A DNA stretch of 64,000 nt, taken from the NCBI RefSeq assembly GCF_029911635.1, contig NZ_JARYTI010000003.1, positions 62,001-126,000 of the forward strand, in the 5' to 3' direction. Each line of letters begins with the position of its first letter. The first letter of the stretch is position 1. The translations under genes and the position numbers were made by a program. The notes below the pieces were generated by a model. The model worked only from the letters and a program-made list of their open reading frames with translations. It was not told the DNA's origin and ran no database searches. The DNA comes from Sphingomonas sp. AR_OL41. Its GTDB lineage: Bacteria > Pseudomonadota > Alphaproteobacteria > Sphingomonadales > Sphingomonadaceae. Of this stretch, positions 25,097 to 33,708 are shown piece after piece.

Positions 25097-26461
25097 ATGC
25101 GCCAACCCCCGCAAGCTTATCGCCCCGAAACCTCGATCCTCGAACTCGGCGACGCCTTTTACGATCCCGTCGCCGCGGCGGATTTCCCGCAGACGATACT
25201 GCGTTTCCGCAACGATCGTGCCGCCGCCCAGGTCGGGCTGGACCATCTCGACGATGCCGCCTGGCTGGCGCATTTGGGGCGCTTCGAGCCCCTGCCCGGC
25301 AGCCTGACGACGCCGCTGGCGATGCGCTATCACGGCCATCAGTTCCGCGTGTACAATCCCGAGATCGGCGACGGCCGCGGCTTCCTGTTCGCACAGCTGC
25401 GCGATTCGGCCGACCGGCTGATGGATCTCGGCACCAAGGGTTCGGGCCAGACGCCGTGGAGCCGCTTCGGCGACGGGCGCCTGACACTCAAGGGCGGCGT
25501 GCGCGAGGTGCTGGCGACCGAGATGCTCGAGGCGCTCGGCGTGCCGACCTCGCGCAGCTTCTCGCTGATCGAAACGGGCGAGGCGCTGCAGCGCGGCGAC
25601 GAGCCCTCGCCGACGCGCTCCTCGGTTCTGGTTCGGCTGAACCACGGCCATATCCGCATCGGCACCTTCCAGCGCCTCGCGCATGATCGCGACGCGGAGA
25701 ACATGCAACGGCTCGTCGGCTACGTCCTGCGCCACTTCTACGGCGAGGAGCCCGGCGATGACGCGCCGGCGCGGCTGCTCGACCATGTCGTCGACCGCAC
25801 CGCCACGCTCGCCGCCTCCTATATGGCGGCCGGCTTCGTCCATGGCGTGCTCAATTCGGACAATATCAACGTCTCGGGCGAGAGTTTCGACTATGGCCCG
25901 TGGCGCTTCACGCCGAGCTGGGACCCGGGCTTCACCGCCGCCTATTTCGACCATGCCGGGCTCTACGCCTTTGGCCGCCAGCCCGAGGCGATCCATTGGG
26001 ACGTCGCCCAGCTCGCCATTTCGCTGCGCCTGCTGAGCCCAGCCGAGCCGCTGATCGCGGTGCTCGAAAGCTTCGGCGACCAATATCAGCCGGCGGTGTC
26101 GCGCGCGATCCTGTGGCGCCTCGGCCTGACCCCGCGCGACCCAGGCAGCGACCGCGCGCTGATCCAGGCGATCGAACCCGTGCTGCGCGCGACCGCAGCC
26201 CCGCTCGATCGCTTCTTCTTCGATGCGTTTGGCGGGCAACTGCCCGACAACTATGGCGAGGCATGGGCGGCGGTGCGCGCGGCGCTGGCGCCTTATCGGC
26301 CGCGCAAGCCGCGCGACGATCATTATTGGCGGGGCAGTCCCTGCGCGATGCAGATCGACGAGGTCGAGGCGATCTGGTCGGAGATCGACCGCGCCGACAA
26401 TTGGGCGCCCTTCTACGCCAAGGTCGCGGCGATCCGGTCGATGGGCGCGGCGCTTGCCTGA
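25097..26461 (+). CDS. selO: Protein adenylyltransferase SelO (YdiU/UPF0061)
   Basis: This pseudokinase-fold enzyme transfers AMP from ATP to protein side chains and is linked to redox stress in the characterised E. coli protein. Conserved blocks are MRYHGHQFRVYNPEIGDGRG, DLGTKGSGQTPWSRFGDGR, LKGGVREVLATEML, and LNSDNINVSGESFDYGPW, which holds the metal-binding Asp-Asn and DYGP motifs. At 454 aa it is slightly shorter than the ~480-aa E. coli form. It lacks the C-terminal selenocysteine/cysteine motif seen in many homologues: the visible C-terminus ends KVAAIRSMGAALA without a cysteine. The ATG at 25097 is chosen from the conserved N-terminus. Confidence 0.93.
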   Translation: MRQPPQAYRPETSILELGDAFYDPVAAADFPQTILRFRNDRAAAQVGLDHLDDAAWLAHLGRFEPLPGSLTTPLAMRYHGHQFRVYNPEIGDGRGFLFAQLRDSADRLMDLGTKGSGQTPWSRFGDGRLTLKGGVREVLATEMLEALGVPTSRSFSLIETGEALQRGDEPSPTRSSVLVRLNHGHIRIGTFQRLAHDRDAENMQRLVGYVLRHFYGEEPGDDAPARLLDHVVDRTATLAASYMAAGFVHGVLNSDNINVSGESFDYGPWRFTPSWDPGFTAAYFDHAGLYAFGRQPEAIHWDVAQLAISLRLLSPAEPLIAVLESFGDQYQPAVSRAILWRLGLTPRDPGSDRALIQAIEPVLRATAAPLDRFFFDAFGGQLPDNYGEAWAAVRAALAPYRPRKPRDDHYWRGSPCAMQIDEVEAIWSEIDRADNWAPFYAKVAAIRSMGAALA

Positions 26462-26524
26462 CCTGCGCCCCGGCCCGAACGGCACCCCTTCGACAAGCCC
26501 GAATCCTGCGGTTAAGAGAGGCTG

Positions 26525-27934
26525 ATGGCGGAACTGCTTTCGATCGAACCGGCGACCGGCGCCGTCCTGTGGCGCGGCAATAGCGGCGATGTCGATGCGG
26601 AGGTTGCCGCCGCGCGGGGCAGCTGGGCGGCGTGGGCGTCGCACCCGCTCACCTATCGCATCGAGGCGCTCAGGCGCTACGCCAATGTCGTGCGCGCCAA
26701 GGCCGAGCCCTTTGCCGACCTGATCGCGCGCGAAACCGGCAAGCCGTTATGGGAGGCGCGCACCGAGGTCGATTCGGTCGTCGCCAAGGTCGACATCTCG
26801 GTCGCCGCCTATGCCGAGCGCACCGCGCAACGCCGGCTCGATTCGCCGATGGGCAGCCGCATGGCGCTGCGCCACAAGCCGCATGGCGTGCTCGCGGTGC
26901 TCGGCCCGTATAATTTCCCCGCGCATCTGCCCAACGGCCACATCGTGCCCGCGCTGCTCGCCGGCAATGCGGTGGTGTTCAAGCCGTCGGAAAAAACCCC
27001 GGCGGCCGGCGCCTTCATGGTCGAATGCTTCCACGCCGCCGGCATCCCGGAAGGCGTCGTCCGCCTGCTGCTCGGCGGCCCGGCCGAGGGCAAGGCGCTC
27101 GCCGCGCATGACGATATCGACGGGCTGCTGTTCACCGGCTCGGCCTCGACCGGCATCGCGCTCAACCGCGCCTTCGCCACACGGCCCGAAAAGATCCTCG
27201 CGCTCGAAATGGGCGGCAACAACCCGATCATCGTCTGGGATACGCCCGACCTGCTGACCGCCGCGACGCTCATCGTTCAATCCGCCTTCACCTCGGCCGG
27301 CCAGCGCTGCACCGCGGCGCGGCGGCTGATCGTCGACACCAAACTCTACGACCCGCTGATCGCGACGTTGCTCAAGCTGCTGTCGCGCATCATCGTCGGC
27401 GCGCCACACGATGATCCGCAGCCGTTCATGGGCGCGGTGATCGATAACGAAAGCGCCGACCAGCTGACCGAGAGCTTCCTCGCGCTGATGATGCGCGGCG
27501 GCAAGCCGCTGCGCCATCTCGAACGCCCCGTCGCCGATCGCCCCTTCCTGCTGCCAGCGCTGATCGACACCACCGACCTGGCCGAGCGCCCCGATATCGA
27601 GCTGTTCGGCCCGATCCTCCAGGTCATCCGCGCCGACAGCTTCGACGCCGCCATCGCCGAGGCCAACAACACGCGCTACGGCCTGTCCGCCTCGCTCGTC
27701 AGCCAGGACCCGGCGCTCTACGACCGTTTCTGGGCCAATGCCCGCGCCGGCATCGTCAACTGGAACCGCCCGACCAACGGCGCCTCCTCCTCGGCGCCGT
27801 TCGGCGGCATCGGCTGGTCGGGCAACCACCGCCCCAGCGCTTATTACGCCGCCGATTATTGTGCCTATCCGGTAGTCAGCAACGAAGCCGACCAGGCGCG
27901 CGCGAGCATCGGGATCGGGCTGCGCGACGGGTGA
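26525..27934 (+). CDS. astD: N-succinylglutamate 5-semialdehyde dehydrogenase
   Basis: This enzyme performs the fourth step of the arginine succinyltransferase pathway, oxidising N-succinylglutamate semialdehyde with NAD. The 469 residues carry GPYNFPAHLPNGHIVPALLA, FTGSASTGIALNRAFATRPE, the catalytic Glu in LALEMGGNNP and the catalytic Cys in SAGQRCTAARRL. This wording is characteristic of AstD rather than other aldehyde dehydrogenases. The other ast genes are not in the window. It starts 63 bases after selO on the same strand. Confidence 0.93.
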   Translation: MAELLSIEPATGAVLWRGNSGDVDAEVAAARGSWAAWASHPLTYRIEALRRYANVVRAKAEPFADLIARETGKPLWEARTEVDSVVAKVDISVAAYAERTAQRRLDSPMGSRMALRHKPHGVLAVLGPYNFPAHLPNGHIVPALLAGNAVVFKPSEKTPAAGAFMVECFHAAGIPEGVVRLLLGGPAEGKALAAHDDIDGLLFTGSASTGIALNRAFATRPEKILALEMGGNNPIIVWDTPDLLTAATLIVQSAFTSAGQRCTAARRLIVDTKLYDPLIATLLKLLSRIIVGAPHDDPQPFMGAVIDNESADQLTESFLALMMRGGKPLRHLERPVADRPFLLPALIDTTDLAERPDIELFGPILQVIRADSFDAAIAEANNTRYGLSASLVSQDPALYDRFWANARAGIVNWNRPTNGASSSAPFGGIGWSGNHRPSAYYAADYCAYPVVSNEADQARASIGIGLRDG

Positions 27935-27985
27935 GGCGTGCGCCACACGTCGGCGGGCGGTCAACGAGACGCGATTGAGGGTCCC

Positions 27986-28005
27986 AGCCACGTCTGGTGG
28001 CTTGG
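27986..28005 (+). terminator. Weak candidate terminator after astD
   Basis: AGCCAC and GTGGCT form a 6-bp stem with a five-base loop about 50 bases after the astD stop, followed by TGGCTTTCCCC rather than a clean T run. It is plausible but weak. Confidence 0.3.
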
Positions 28006-28064
28006 CTTTCCCCCTCGGTTATGAGACCGTTAGCTGCTTTTCGATTTCGATCCGAGGGGGATGC

Positions 28065-29528
28065 ATGAACGCACAGGGTCACGGGCGCCTCATCGGGGCG
28101 CGCGGTCGGAACGCGATCGCGGCATTGCTGACCTTGGCGCTGGTTGCGGGAGCCCCCTCGTCGCCGGCCGCCCCGCTGCAAGCGGCGGCGCCATCGACAC
28201 CTCGTGCCGCCACCGCGCAACCTTCGCCCGCCAGATCGCTCACCCCGGCCGAAATCGCGCGCCTTGCCATCCCGTCGATCGTGCTCATCCGCACACCCAC
28301 CGGGCAGGGCAGCGGCTTCTTCGCGGGCGGCGCCGGGCGGATCGTCACAAACTATCATGTCATCCGCGGCGAGAGCGAGGCGGTGATCGTCACCGCCGAC
28401 CGCGTCGAACACAAGGATGTCGAGGTCATCGCGATCGACAAGGCGCGCGATCTCGCCGTTCTGCGCATTGGCGGCGGCGGTAACAAGCCCCTCGCGCTCG
28501 GCGATTCGCAGGCGGCGGGCGTCGGCGAGCATGTCGTGGCGATCGGCAATCCGCTCGGCCTGGGCGACACCGTGTCCGACGGGTTGTTGAGCGGGGTGCG
28601 CGAATTCGGCGACGGCGTCGGGGTGCTGCAAATCTCTGCGCCGATTTCGCCCGGCTCGTCTGGCGGCCCCGTGCTCAACGACCGGGGCGAGGTTATCGGC
28701 ATCGCCACCTTCGTCGTTAATAGCGGGCAAAACCTCAACTTTGCCGTGCCGATCAACGCGGCGAAAACCATGCTCGGCGGCGGTGTTGGCAAGCCGCTCT
28801 CCGCGTTCGTCGAAGCCGGGTCAAAGGGAGGCCTGGTGCGGCACATTCCGCATCTGCCCGCCGCGACGCTGAAGGACTGCCCGACCACGGGGCTGCGTGC
28901 GACCTATGAGGCGATCATCCGCGCAATCAACCTTGGCGCACCGTTGTACAATGACGGCAACGCCGAAGCGACCTACCGCATTTACGCTGGCGCTGCGCGC
29001 GAGGTGGAAAGCACGGTGAGCGCCTGCGCAGGTCCCAAGGCGGCGCTGGCCAACGGCGTTGCCAATGCGGACAAGCTGTCCGCATGGTCGGACAAGGCAT
29101 GGGCGATGCGCGACGCTTTCGACGGACTCATTGCGCTCCTGGAAACCCGCGGCCCGGACGGGGGCGGTGCGGCGGGTCCGGCACCGGGCCGGACGAAACC
29201 GGCACTTGCCGCCGGCGCGCTTGCCGGTTGCGCGTCGGGGGATCTGGACAAGGTGGCCGGTGCTATCCGCTCGGCGGTTGCTGTCGGCGCGCCGCTCTAT
29301 GAAGCGGGCAATGCGGAGGCCACTTTCCGCATCTATGCCGGCGCAGTGGCCGAGATCGATAGGCAGACGACGACCTGCCCGGCCCCGCGCGCGTTGCTTG
29401 ACCAAAGCCTGCGCGATGCCGACCTCCAGCACGAAGCCGGTGCCAGGGCCGCGCTGTTGCGCGACGCGTTCGACGCAGTCGCCGGCGCGATCGAGCGCGG
29501 TCACCCGGCACGCAAGGACAAGCCCTGA
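28065..29528 (+). CDS. Exported S1C serine protease with duplicated C-terminal module
   Basis: This 487-aa protein has a signal peptide (NAIAALLTLALVAGAPSSPAA) and a Pro/Ala-rich linker, then a DegP/trypsin-like protease domain with the complete triad: His98 in TNYHVIRGE, Asp129 in ARDLAVLRI and Ser199 in SPGSSGGPVLN. There is no PDZ domain. Instead two homologous modules follow, starting at Cys272 and Cys389 and separated by a Gly/Pro linker. Each contains GAPLY-x2-GNAEAT-[YF]-RIYAGA and a second cysteine about 40 residues in. The ATG at 28065 follows GAGGGGG. Location in the periplasm is inferred, and the module function is unknown. Confidence 0.88.
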   Translation: MNAQGHGRLIGARGRNAIAALLTLALVAGAPSSPAAPLQAAAPSTPRAATAQPSPARSLTPAEIARLAIPSIVLIRTPTGQGSGFFAGGAGRIVTNYHVIRGESEAVIVTADRVEHKDVEVIAIDKARDLAVLRIGGGGNKPLALGDSQAAGVGEHVVAIGNPLGLGDTVSDGLLSGVREFGDGVGVLQISAPISPGSSGGPVLNDRGEVIGIATFVVNSGQNLNFAVPINAAKTMLGGGVGKPLSAFVEAGSKGGLVRHIPHLPAATLKDCPTTGLRATYEAIIRAINLGAPLYNDGNAEATYRIYAGAAREVESTVSACAGPKAALANGVANADKLSAWSDKAWAMRDAFDGLIALLETRGPDGGGAAGPAPGRTKPALAAGALAGCASGDLDKVAGAIRSAVAVGAPLYEAGNAEATFRIYAGAVAEIDRQTTTCPAPRALLDQSLRDADLQHEAGARAALLRDAFDAVAGAIERGHPARKDKP

Positions 29529-29685
29529 TCGTTACCGCAAACCGAGGACCACGACCGAGCGACGGCCAGCGGTCGATCCGATTTCGTCTGCATCGTCGCG
29601 GTAGCGAAACGGCACGCCCGCCATCGTTCGGGCATTTCCGTGGCGGCACACCCGCCTCGACGAGGCCGAAGGTGAGGCGCGATCG

Positions 29686-30696
29686 TTGTCGCTGACACGC
29701 AACTCCCTCAGCTATTTCCTCTCGCTGCTGGCCGCCATGGCCGTGTTCGCGATGCCGCTGCTGGCCCTCCTCTGGCTAACCGCCGTCCCCGGCGTATCCT
29801 TCCACGGCCCCCTCCCCGCGCTGACTCGGGACGAGCACACCCTCGCCACGCGCCTCCACGACCATTTTGTCGCCATCGCCAGCGAACCGCACAATATCGG
29901 CCACCCCGCCGCGCTGGAGAATTCGGCGCGCTATATCGAGCGGCAACTTATCGGCATGGGCTACACCGTCCACCGCCAGTCCTTCGACGTTAACGGCCAC
30001 CGCGTCCGCAACATCGAGGTGATGATCACCCCGGGCGTCGCGGAATCCCGCACCCTGGTCGTCGGCGCGCATTATGATTCCGCCTATGACGCGCCCGGCG
30101 CCAACGACAATGGCAGCGGCGTCGCCGCGCTGCTCGAAATCGCGCGCGGCATGCGCCGGGTCGATGGCCGCGCGATGATGCGCTATCGGCTGGTCTTCTT
30201 CGTCAACGAGGAACCGCCCTATTTCCAGACCCACAAGATGGGCAGCTATGTCTACGCCACCCATCTCGCCCAGACCGGTGAACGCGTCGCCGGCATGCTC
30301 GCGCTGGAAACGATGGGCTATTACAGCGACCGGGCGCACAGCCAGCGTTACCCCTTCCCGCTCGACATGATGTATCCCGACACGGGCAATTTCATCGCCT
30401 TTGCCGGGATGACTGGGTCGCGCGGCTTCGTCCGCAAGACCACCGCCGCCTTCCGCGAAACCGCCGCCTTCCCCAGCGTCGGCGGAAGCGCGCCCGGCTT
30501 CCTGCAGGGCATCGACTGGTCGGATCACTGGTCGTTCGCCCAGGTCGGCGTGCCCGCGCTGATGGTCACCGACACCGCGTTGTTCCGGTACCGCTTCTAC
30601 CACACGGTCAACGATACCCCGGAGCGGATCGACTATGACCGGCTGGCGCGGGTGGTGACGGGGCTTGGCGACGTCATTATCGCATGGCGCGACTAG
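29686..30696 (+). CDS. M28-family zinc peptidase, membrane anchored
   Basis: This 336-aa aminopeptidase-like enzyme has an N-terminal hydrophobic helix (FLSLLAAMAVFAMPLLALLW), likely an anchor or uncleaved signal. The two-zinc M28 centre is visible: His in VVGAHYDSAYD, Asp in GANDNGSGVAAL, the Glu pair in VFFVNEEPP, and the terminal His in FYHTVNDTPE. The catalytic domain therefore faces the periplasm. The start is a TTG at 29686 with poor ribosome binding support; an ATG 51 bases later would cut into the helix. Confidence 0.87.
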   Translation: MSLTRNSLSYFLSLLAAMAVFAMPLLALLWLTAVPGVSFHGPLPALTRDEHTLATRLHDHFVAIASEPHNIGHPAALENSARYIERQLIGMGYTVHRQSFDVNGHRVRNIEVMITPGVAESRTLVVGAHYDSAYDAPGANDNGSGVAALLEIARGMRRVDGRAMMRYRLVFFVNEEPPYFQTHKMGSYVYATHLAQTGERVAGMLALETMGYYSDRAHSQRYPFPLDMMYPDTGNFIAFAGMTGSRGFVRKTTAAFRETAAFPSVGGSAPGFLQGIDWSDHWSFAQVGVPALMVTDTALFRYRFYHTVNDTPERIDYDRLARVVTGLGDVIIAWRD

Positions 30697-30801
30697 GCAC
30701 TCGGGACCGCACCGTCTGCCACAATCTGCCGCCCCGGTTGTGGACATGGTGTCGTGTGAGAATATTAACTGTCCCCACCCTGATCGTGAGGAGGTAGAGA
30801 T

Positions 30802-31228
30802 ATGAAACTGATCGCCCTGGCTGTGATTTTTTGTCGCTGCTCAGGCGGCAACCTATCCGTCGCCTCGTGAAAAAGTACGGCTGATGAAAGCGATCGACGC
30901 GACTGTTCACCTGCCGCACAAAGCGTATCCGCTGCGCAAATACGCGCGCTTCTATGCGCTCCGGCCCGACGGGAAAATCGCTGCGCTGTTCTATGCCAAC
31001 ACGAAAAGCAAACGCCCTGCAGGCCGGTTTTGTTCGTCGGATGGACCCGAGGGCAAACTGCAATCCATTCCCTGCCCGGCTGATGATCGGCCGGAAGCTA
31101 ATGAGCAACGCTGGGTAAATTACAACGAACTGCCGCTGATTTTCGATGGGGGGTGCGGCGTAATCGACATCATTTACAACCCGCAATCTGCTGAAATCGA
31201 GGAGACCGCCTGCCATGGGATGGCCTAG
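30802..31228 (+). pseudogene. Small exported protein gene interrupted by a one-base frameshift at a T6 run
   Basis: The gene begins with a strong AGGAGG and ATG at 30802. It reads MKLIALAVIF, then goes out of frame and stops at TGA after 26 codons. If one T is removed from the six-T run at 30827-30832, the frame becomes MKLIALAVIFVAAQA, a textbook signal peptide, and continues through ATYPSPREKVRLMKAIDATV to the stop at 31228, about 141 residues. The mature protein has three or four cysteines and ends SAEIEETACHGMA. Mutation, phase-variable slippage or a sequencing error are all possible. The family was not recognised. GC content looks lower than in its neighbours. Confidence 0.75.
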
Positions 31229-31309
31229 CGGTTGACCCCAAATTCGGTGTTCAATGCGCTGTCCTCGAGATCAGTAGCGGACTTCGAATTTGCGTGCGAT
31301 TGCTGAGCT

Positions 31310-31759
31310 ATGGAATATCTGATCGATGAGACGGCCCAAGATCGACTTTACCTGAAAGGGTTAGCGGTTCGATACGAACGGCGAGTAGGTTTGTGGATGC
31401 CAATCATGTGGCACCTCGCGCTCGGCGGCCACACCGGGGCGATGATCGAATTGGCGGATTGGTTCTCAAGCGACAACAGCGCCGAAGCCTTCGGCACACC
31501 CGCCGAAGCGTTTAGCGCGGCAGGTCTCTATTATCGTGCCTATCGAAAAGGTGACGCTCGCGCGGCGGACAATGCGGCGATGAGTTGCTTCAATCGCAAT
31601 GACATGATCGGCTATCGCCAATGGCTGAGGCGAGCCGCACGAGCGGGCGGTGCAGCGGCGGCTAAGCAACGACGCCACTTCGAAACGCGCCTCTGGCATT
31701 CCGCCGCTCGAAACGTAGGTCGATTGCGGCCCGAGCAAAAACGAGATCAGTTCGCCTAG
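31310..31759 (+). CDS. Hypothetical protein with weak Sel1/TPR-like helices
   Basis: The 149 predicted residues look helical. LALGGHTGAMIELADWFSS and GYRQWLRRAARAGGAAAAK have the Ala/Gly-spaced pattern of Sel1-type repeats, but no clean repeat family can be claimed. There is no signal peptide. The codon choice and lower GC differ from the flanking metabolic genes, suggesting a more recent or relaxed gene. It lies 81 bases after the frameshifted secreted protein gene. The start at 31310 lacks a strong ribosome binding site. Confidence 0.55.
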   Translation: MEYLIDETAQDRLYLKGLAVRYERRVGLWMPIMWHLALGGHTGAMIELADWFSSDNSAEAFGTPAEAFSAAGLYYRAYRKGDARAADNAAMSCFNRNDMIGYRQWLRRAARAGGAAAAKQRRHFETRLWHSAARNVGRLRPEQKRDQFA

Positions 31760-31782
31760 GGCGAATGGCGGCAAGTCACCCC

Positions 31783-31890
31783 TCACCCGTTCCGCACCGA
31801 CCGCGTCCGCGTCGCCGCGCCGTCCAGCTAAATGCCTTCCGACCTCGGCATCGCCGCCGCTCATCATGACGACGTACGCTGTGCTGCTTA
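31783..31890 (-). pseudogene. Decayed partial copy of the 71-aa gene at 32279-32494
   Basis: On the minus strand this reads VVMMSGGDAEV, against VVMMNGDDAEI in the intact gene. Then a net loss of 14 bases shifts the frame, and the DNA again matches through the 3' end (GACGGCGCGG-GACGCGGACGCG and GTGCGGAACGGGTGAGGGG). Both copies keep the CCCCTCACCCGTTCCGCACC 3' edge. The two lie about 500 bases apart in the same orientation, flanking a separate 57-aa gene, so they look like the product of a local tandem duplication. Confidence 0.72.
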
Positions 31891-31957
31891 CAGCTGGCAT
31901 CGTTAACCCGATCAAGCGTCTCTGACGGTAGAGCCGCACTCTTCAGGAGAAATCGCA

Positions 31958-32131
31958 ATGAAGTTTATTGAGCTCAAGTCGCGCGGCGGCGACTATTTCG
32001 TCGTCGCGGCGAACATCGCCTATCTCCGCGCAGATGAGAACGGCCAGACCAAGATCGGCCTGGTCGGCGGCGACTCGCTCCTCGTCGTGGGAAGCATAGC
32101 GGAGATCGCGGCACTGGTGTTGGCTGGATAA
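31958..32131 (+). CDS. 57-aa protein with FlbD-like pattern
   Basis: The predicted protein starts MKFIELKSRGGDYFVVAANI, continues AYLRADENGQTKIGLVGGD and SLLVVGSIAEIAALVLAG, and ends at TAA 32129-32131. AGGAGA lies seven bases before the ATG. The strand-turn-strand pattern resembles the FlbD/swarming-motility small-protein family (an opening beta hairpin, a residue pattern T-x-I-x-L-x3-G, then a short helix). No flagellar gene is nearby and the resemblance is by eye. It lies between the two copies of the 71-aa gene, on the opposite strand. Confidence 0.6.
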   Translation: MKFIELKSRGGDYFVVAANIAYLRADENGQTKIGLVGGDSLLVVGSIAEIAALVLAG

Positions 32132-32278
32132 TCCAGCGCCCGCACAGATAGCGTTGCGCCGCCCGGCTCGGTCCGCGCAACTCTTCGTCAGCGGGTACCG
32201 CCATATAACGAACGATCGCGAAGGGGCGGATGTCCGCAAGCGCGTCCCAGCGAAGCGGCCGCCTAAACCCTCAGCCCC

Positions 32279-32494
32279 TCACCCGTTCCGCACCCAGCGC
32301 GTCCGCGTCACCGCGCCGTCAAGCAGCTTCGACTTGAACGCCTTGCGCACGATCTCGGCATCGTCGCCGTTCATCATCACGACGCGCGTACCGCCCGACA
32401 GCAGCGGCTCGATCGCGCTGATCGGGGTCTTGAGCTTGGCGCAGGTCTCGATCACGTCGGACTGCTTGGCGTTGATGTTCATGGCGCGGGACAT
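32279..32494 (-). CDS. 71-aa conserved-looking small cytoplasmic protein
   Basis: The protein begins MSRAMNINAKQSDVIETCAK, continues LKTPISAIEPLLSGGTRVVM and NGDDAEIVRKAFKSKLLDG, and ends WVRNG. GGAG sits eight bases before the ATG at 32494. It has one cysteine, a basic C-terminal third and no signal peptide. The function was not recognised. A decayed second copy of its 3' half lies at 31783-31890. The longer in-frame start at 32578 was rejected because the added residues are compositionally unlike the rest and the Shine-Dalgarno favours 32494. Confidence 0.68.
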   Translation of the reverse strand: MSRAMNINAKQSDVIETCAKLKTPISAIEPLLSGGTRVVMMNGDDAEIVRKAFKSKLLDGAVTRTRWVRNG

Positions 32495-32777
32495 GGGCTG
32501 TTTCTCCAGATGATGACGAGCGAGCGCGGCAAGGTGCCGGCCCAGTGCGGTGTCGGAAGGAACAGCGTTCGAGAACACGGCACACTCCCCAGCGTAAGCG
32601 GGAGCACGGCGTGTCTCTCAGTCGCCGGCGCCTACGAAGCGGCCATGCCAGCGATGTTTCGGCTATGGCACATCCGCGCCGGGAATCATAGCGCGCGCGC
32701 GGCGACGCTCGCGCGCGTCCGTTGAACGCTTTCAGCAGCGGCCCGCTTGAATAACAGGCAACAGTCCATCAGCGCCG

Positions 32778-33557
32778 TCATATCGGCAAGGTCAGACATC
32801 GCTCGGCTTCTGATACCTCGGCCGGCGTCATCGCATGCCCGTGCCGCGTGGCGAATTCCACCCTTCGGTCGGCGCCTTCGTCGCTGACGACCGTCCTGAC
32901 GCCCCGTCCGAAATCATAGCTCCGTTCCACCCGCCGCGTGCCGGCAATATCTTCCCATATATGGCGGCGACTGCCCGTCGGCGCGAGACATTCGAGCAAG
33001 TCACGCATCGGAACAACCGACGGCCGGGCGAGGACGACCTGCCACACTGCCGGGTCTTCCTGCGTCGATCCTTGGGCCGCCCAATACAGGAACCCGGCCA
33101 GGGCGATGAAGATGGCCGCGAAGCCGTAGATGACGATCTCGACGGTCAGCGCGGCGGTGCTCCGCGGCTTCTTGGGCCGATCGGACAACCATCGCATCCA
33201 GAGCAGGAACCCACCTGTCGAGGCGGCGGAAAGCATCGCGATCGCCATCAGGCCCTTTTCCAGATGGGTCGCCAGTCCCGACTGTCCCTGGGCGACGATC
33301 AGCAATATCTCGGCAAGGGCGATTCCGACAATTGACGGCCAATACCAGGGCCGCGCGCGGTAGCTACGCATGAGAAACGCGGCGCCCGCGACACCGGAAA
33401 GTGCGCCGAACGACCATTCCGCGATCCCGCCACCGCCAAACTGCTCCAGCGCAATCTGGATCGAGACGAAGGATATCCCGATCGCTGCGCCGACCACCCT
33501 CGGCCCTTGCCGCCATTTGGCCTCTGTCGCGTCGCTGCTGTCGTTAGCGGTCGTCAT
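32778..33557 (-). CDS. Membrane protein of unknown function
   Basis: The 259 residues have about five hydrophobic segments, e.g. VVGAAIGISFVSIQIAL, FGALSGVAGAAFLM, WYWPSIVGIALAEILLIVA, GLMAIAMLSAASTGGFLLWM and VEIVIYGFAAIFIALAGFLY. These are followed by a soluble C-terminal ~95 residues (from ~residue 165) with two cysteines (LLECLAP and AERCLTLPI). The family was not recognised. It is divergent from cobA, with about 150 bases between the start codons. Confidence 0.75.
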   Translation of the reverse strand: MTTANDSSDATEAKWRQGPRVVGAAIGISFVSIQIALEQFGGGGIAEWSFGALSGVAGAAFLMRSYRARPWYWPSIVGIALAEILLIVAQGQSGLATHLEKGLMAIAMLSAASTGGFLLWMRWLSDRPKKPRSTAALTVEIVIYGFAAIFIALAGFLYWAAQGSTQEDPAVWQVVLARPSVVPMRDLLECLAPTGSRRHIWEDIAGTRRVERSYDFGRGVRTVVSDEGADRRVEFATRHGHAMTPAEVSEAERCLTLPI

Positions 33558-33680
33558 ATCAACACCTTAAGCGCGACATGGCAGAGGCGCCAGCAGGCCC
33601 GATCCCACGCCGAAGCATCGGGCGCGATTGGCGGCACAAAAGTTTCGCTACCGTCCGCCAAAGCAACCATCCGTTGCCGA

Positions 33681-33697
33681 GGGCGCGCGCCGCGCCC
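33681..33697 (+). promoter_or_regulatory. GC hairpin just upstream of cobA
   Basis: GGGCGCG and CGCGCCC form a 7-bp stem with a three-base loop, ending 11 bases before the cobA ATG in place of a recognisable Shine-Dalgarno. It could influence translation of the operon's first gene. Function is inferred only from position. Confidence 0.3.
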
Positions 33698-33708
33698 ATT
33701 TGCCGCGG

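Noticed and set aside
30697..33557. Defence island or phage remnant
   Set aside because: The cluster is of small genes with altered composition, but no nuclease, helicase, integrase, toxin-antitoxin pair or structural phage gene is recognisable.
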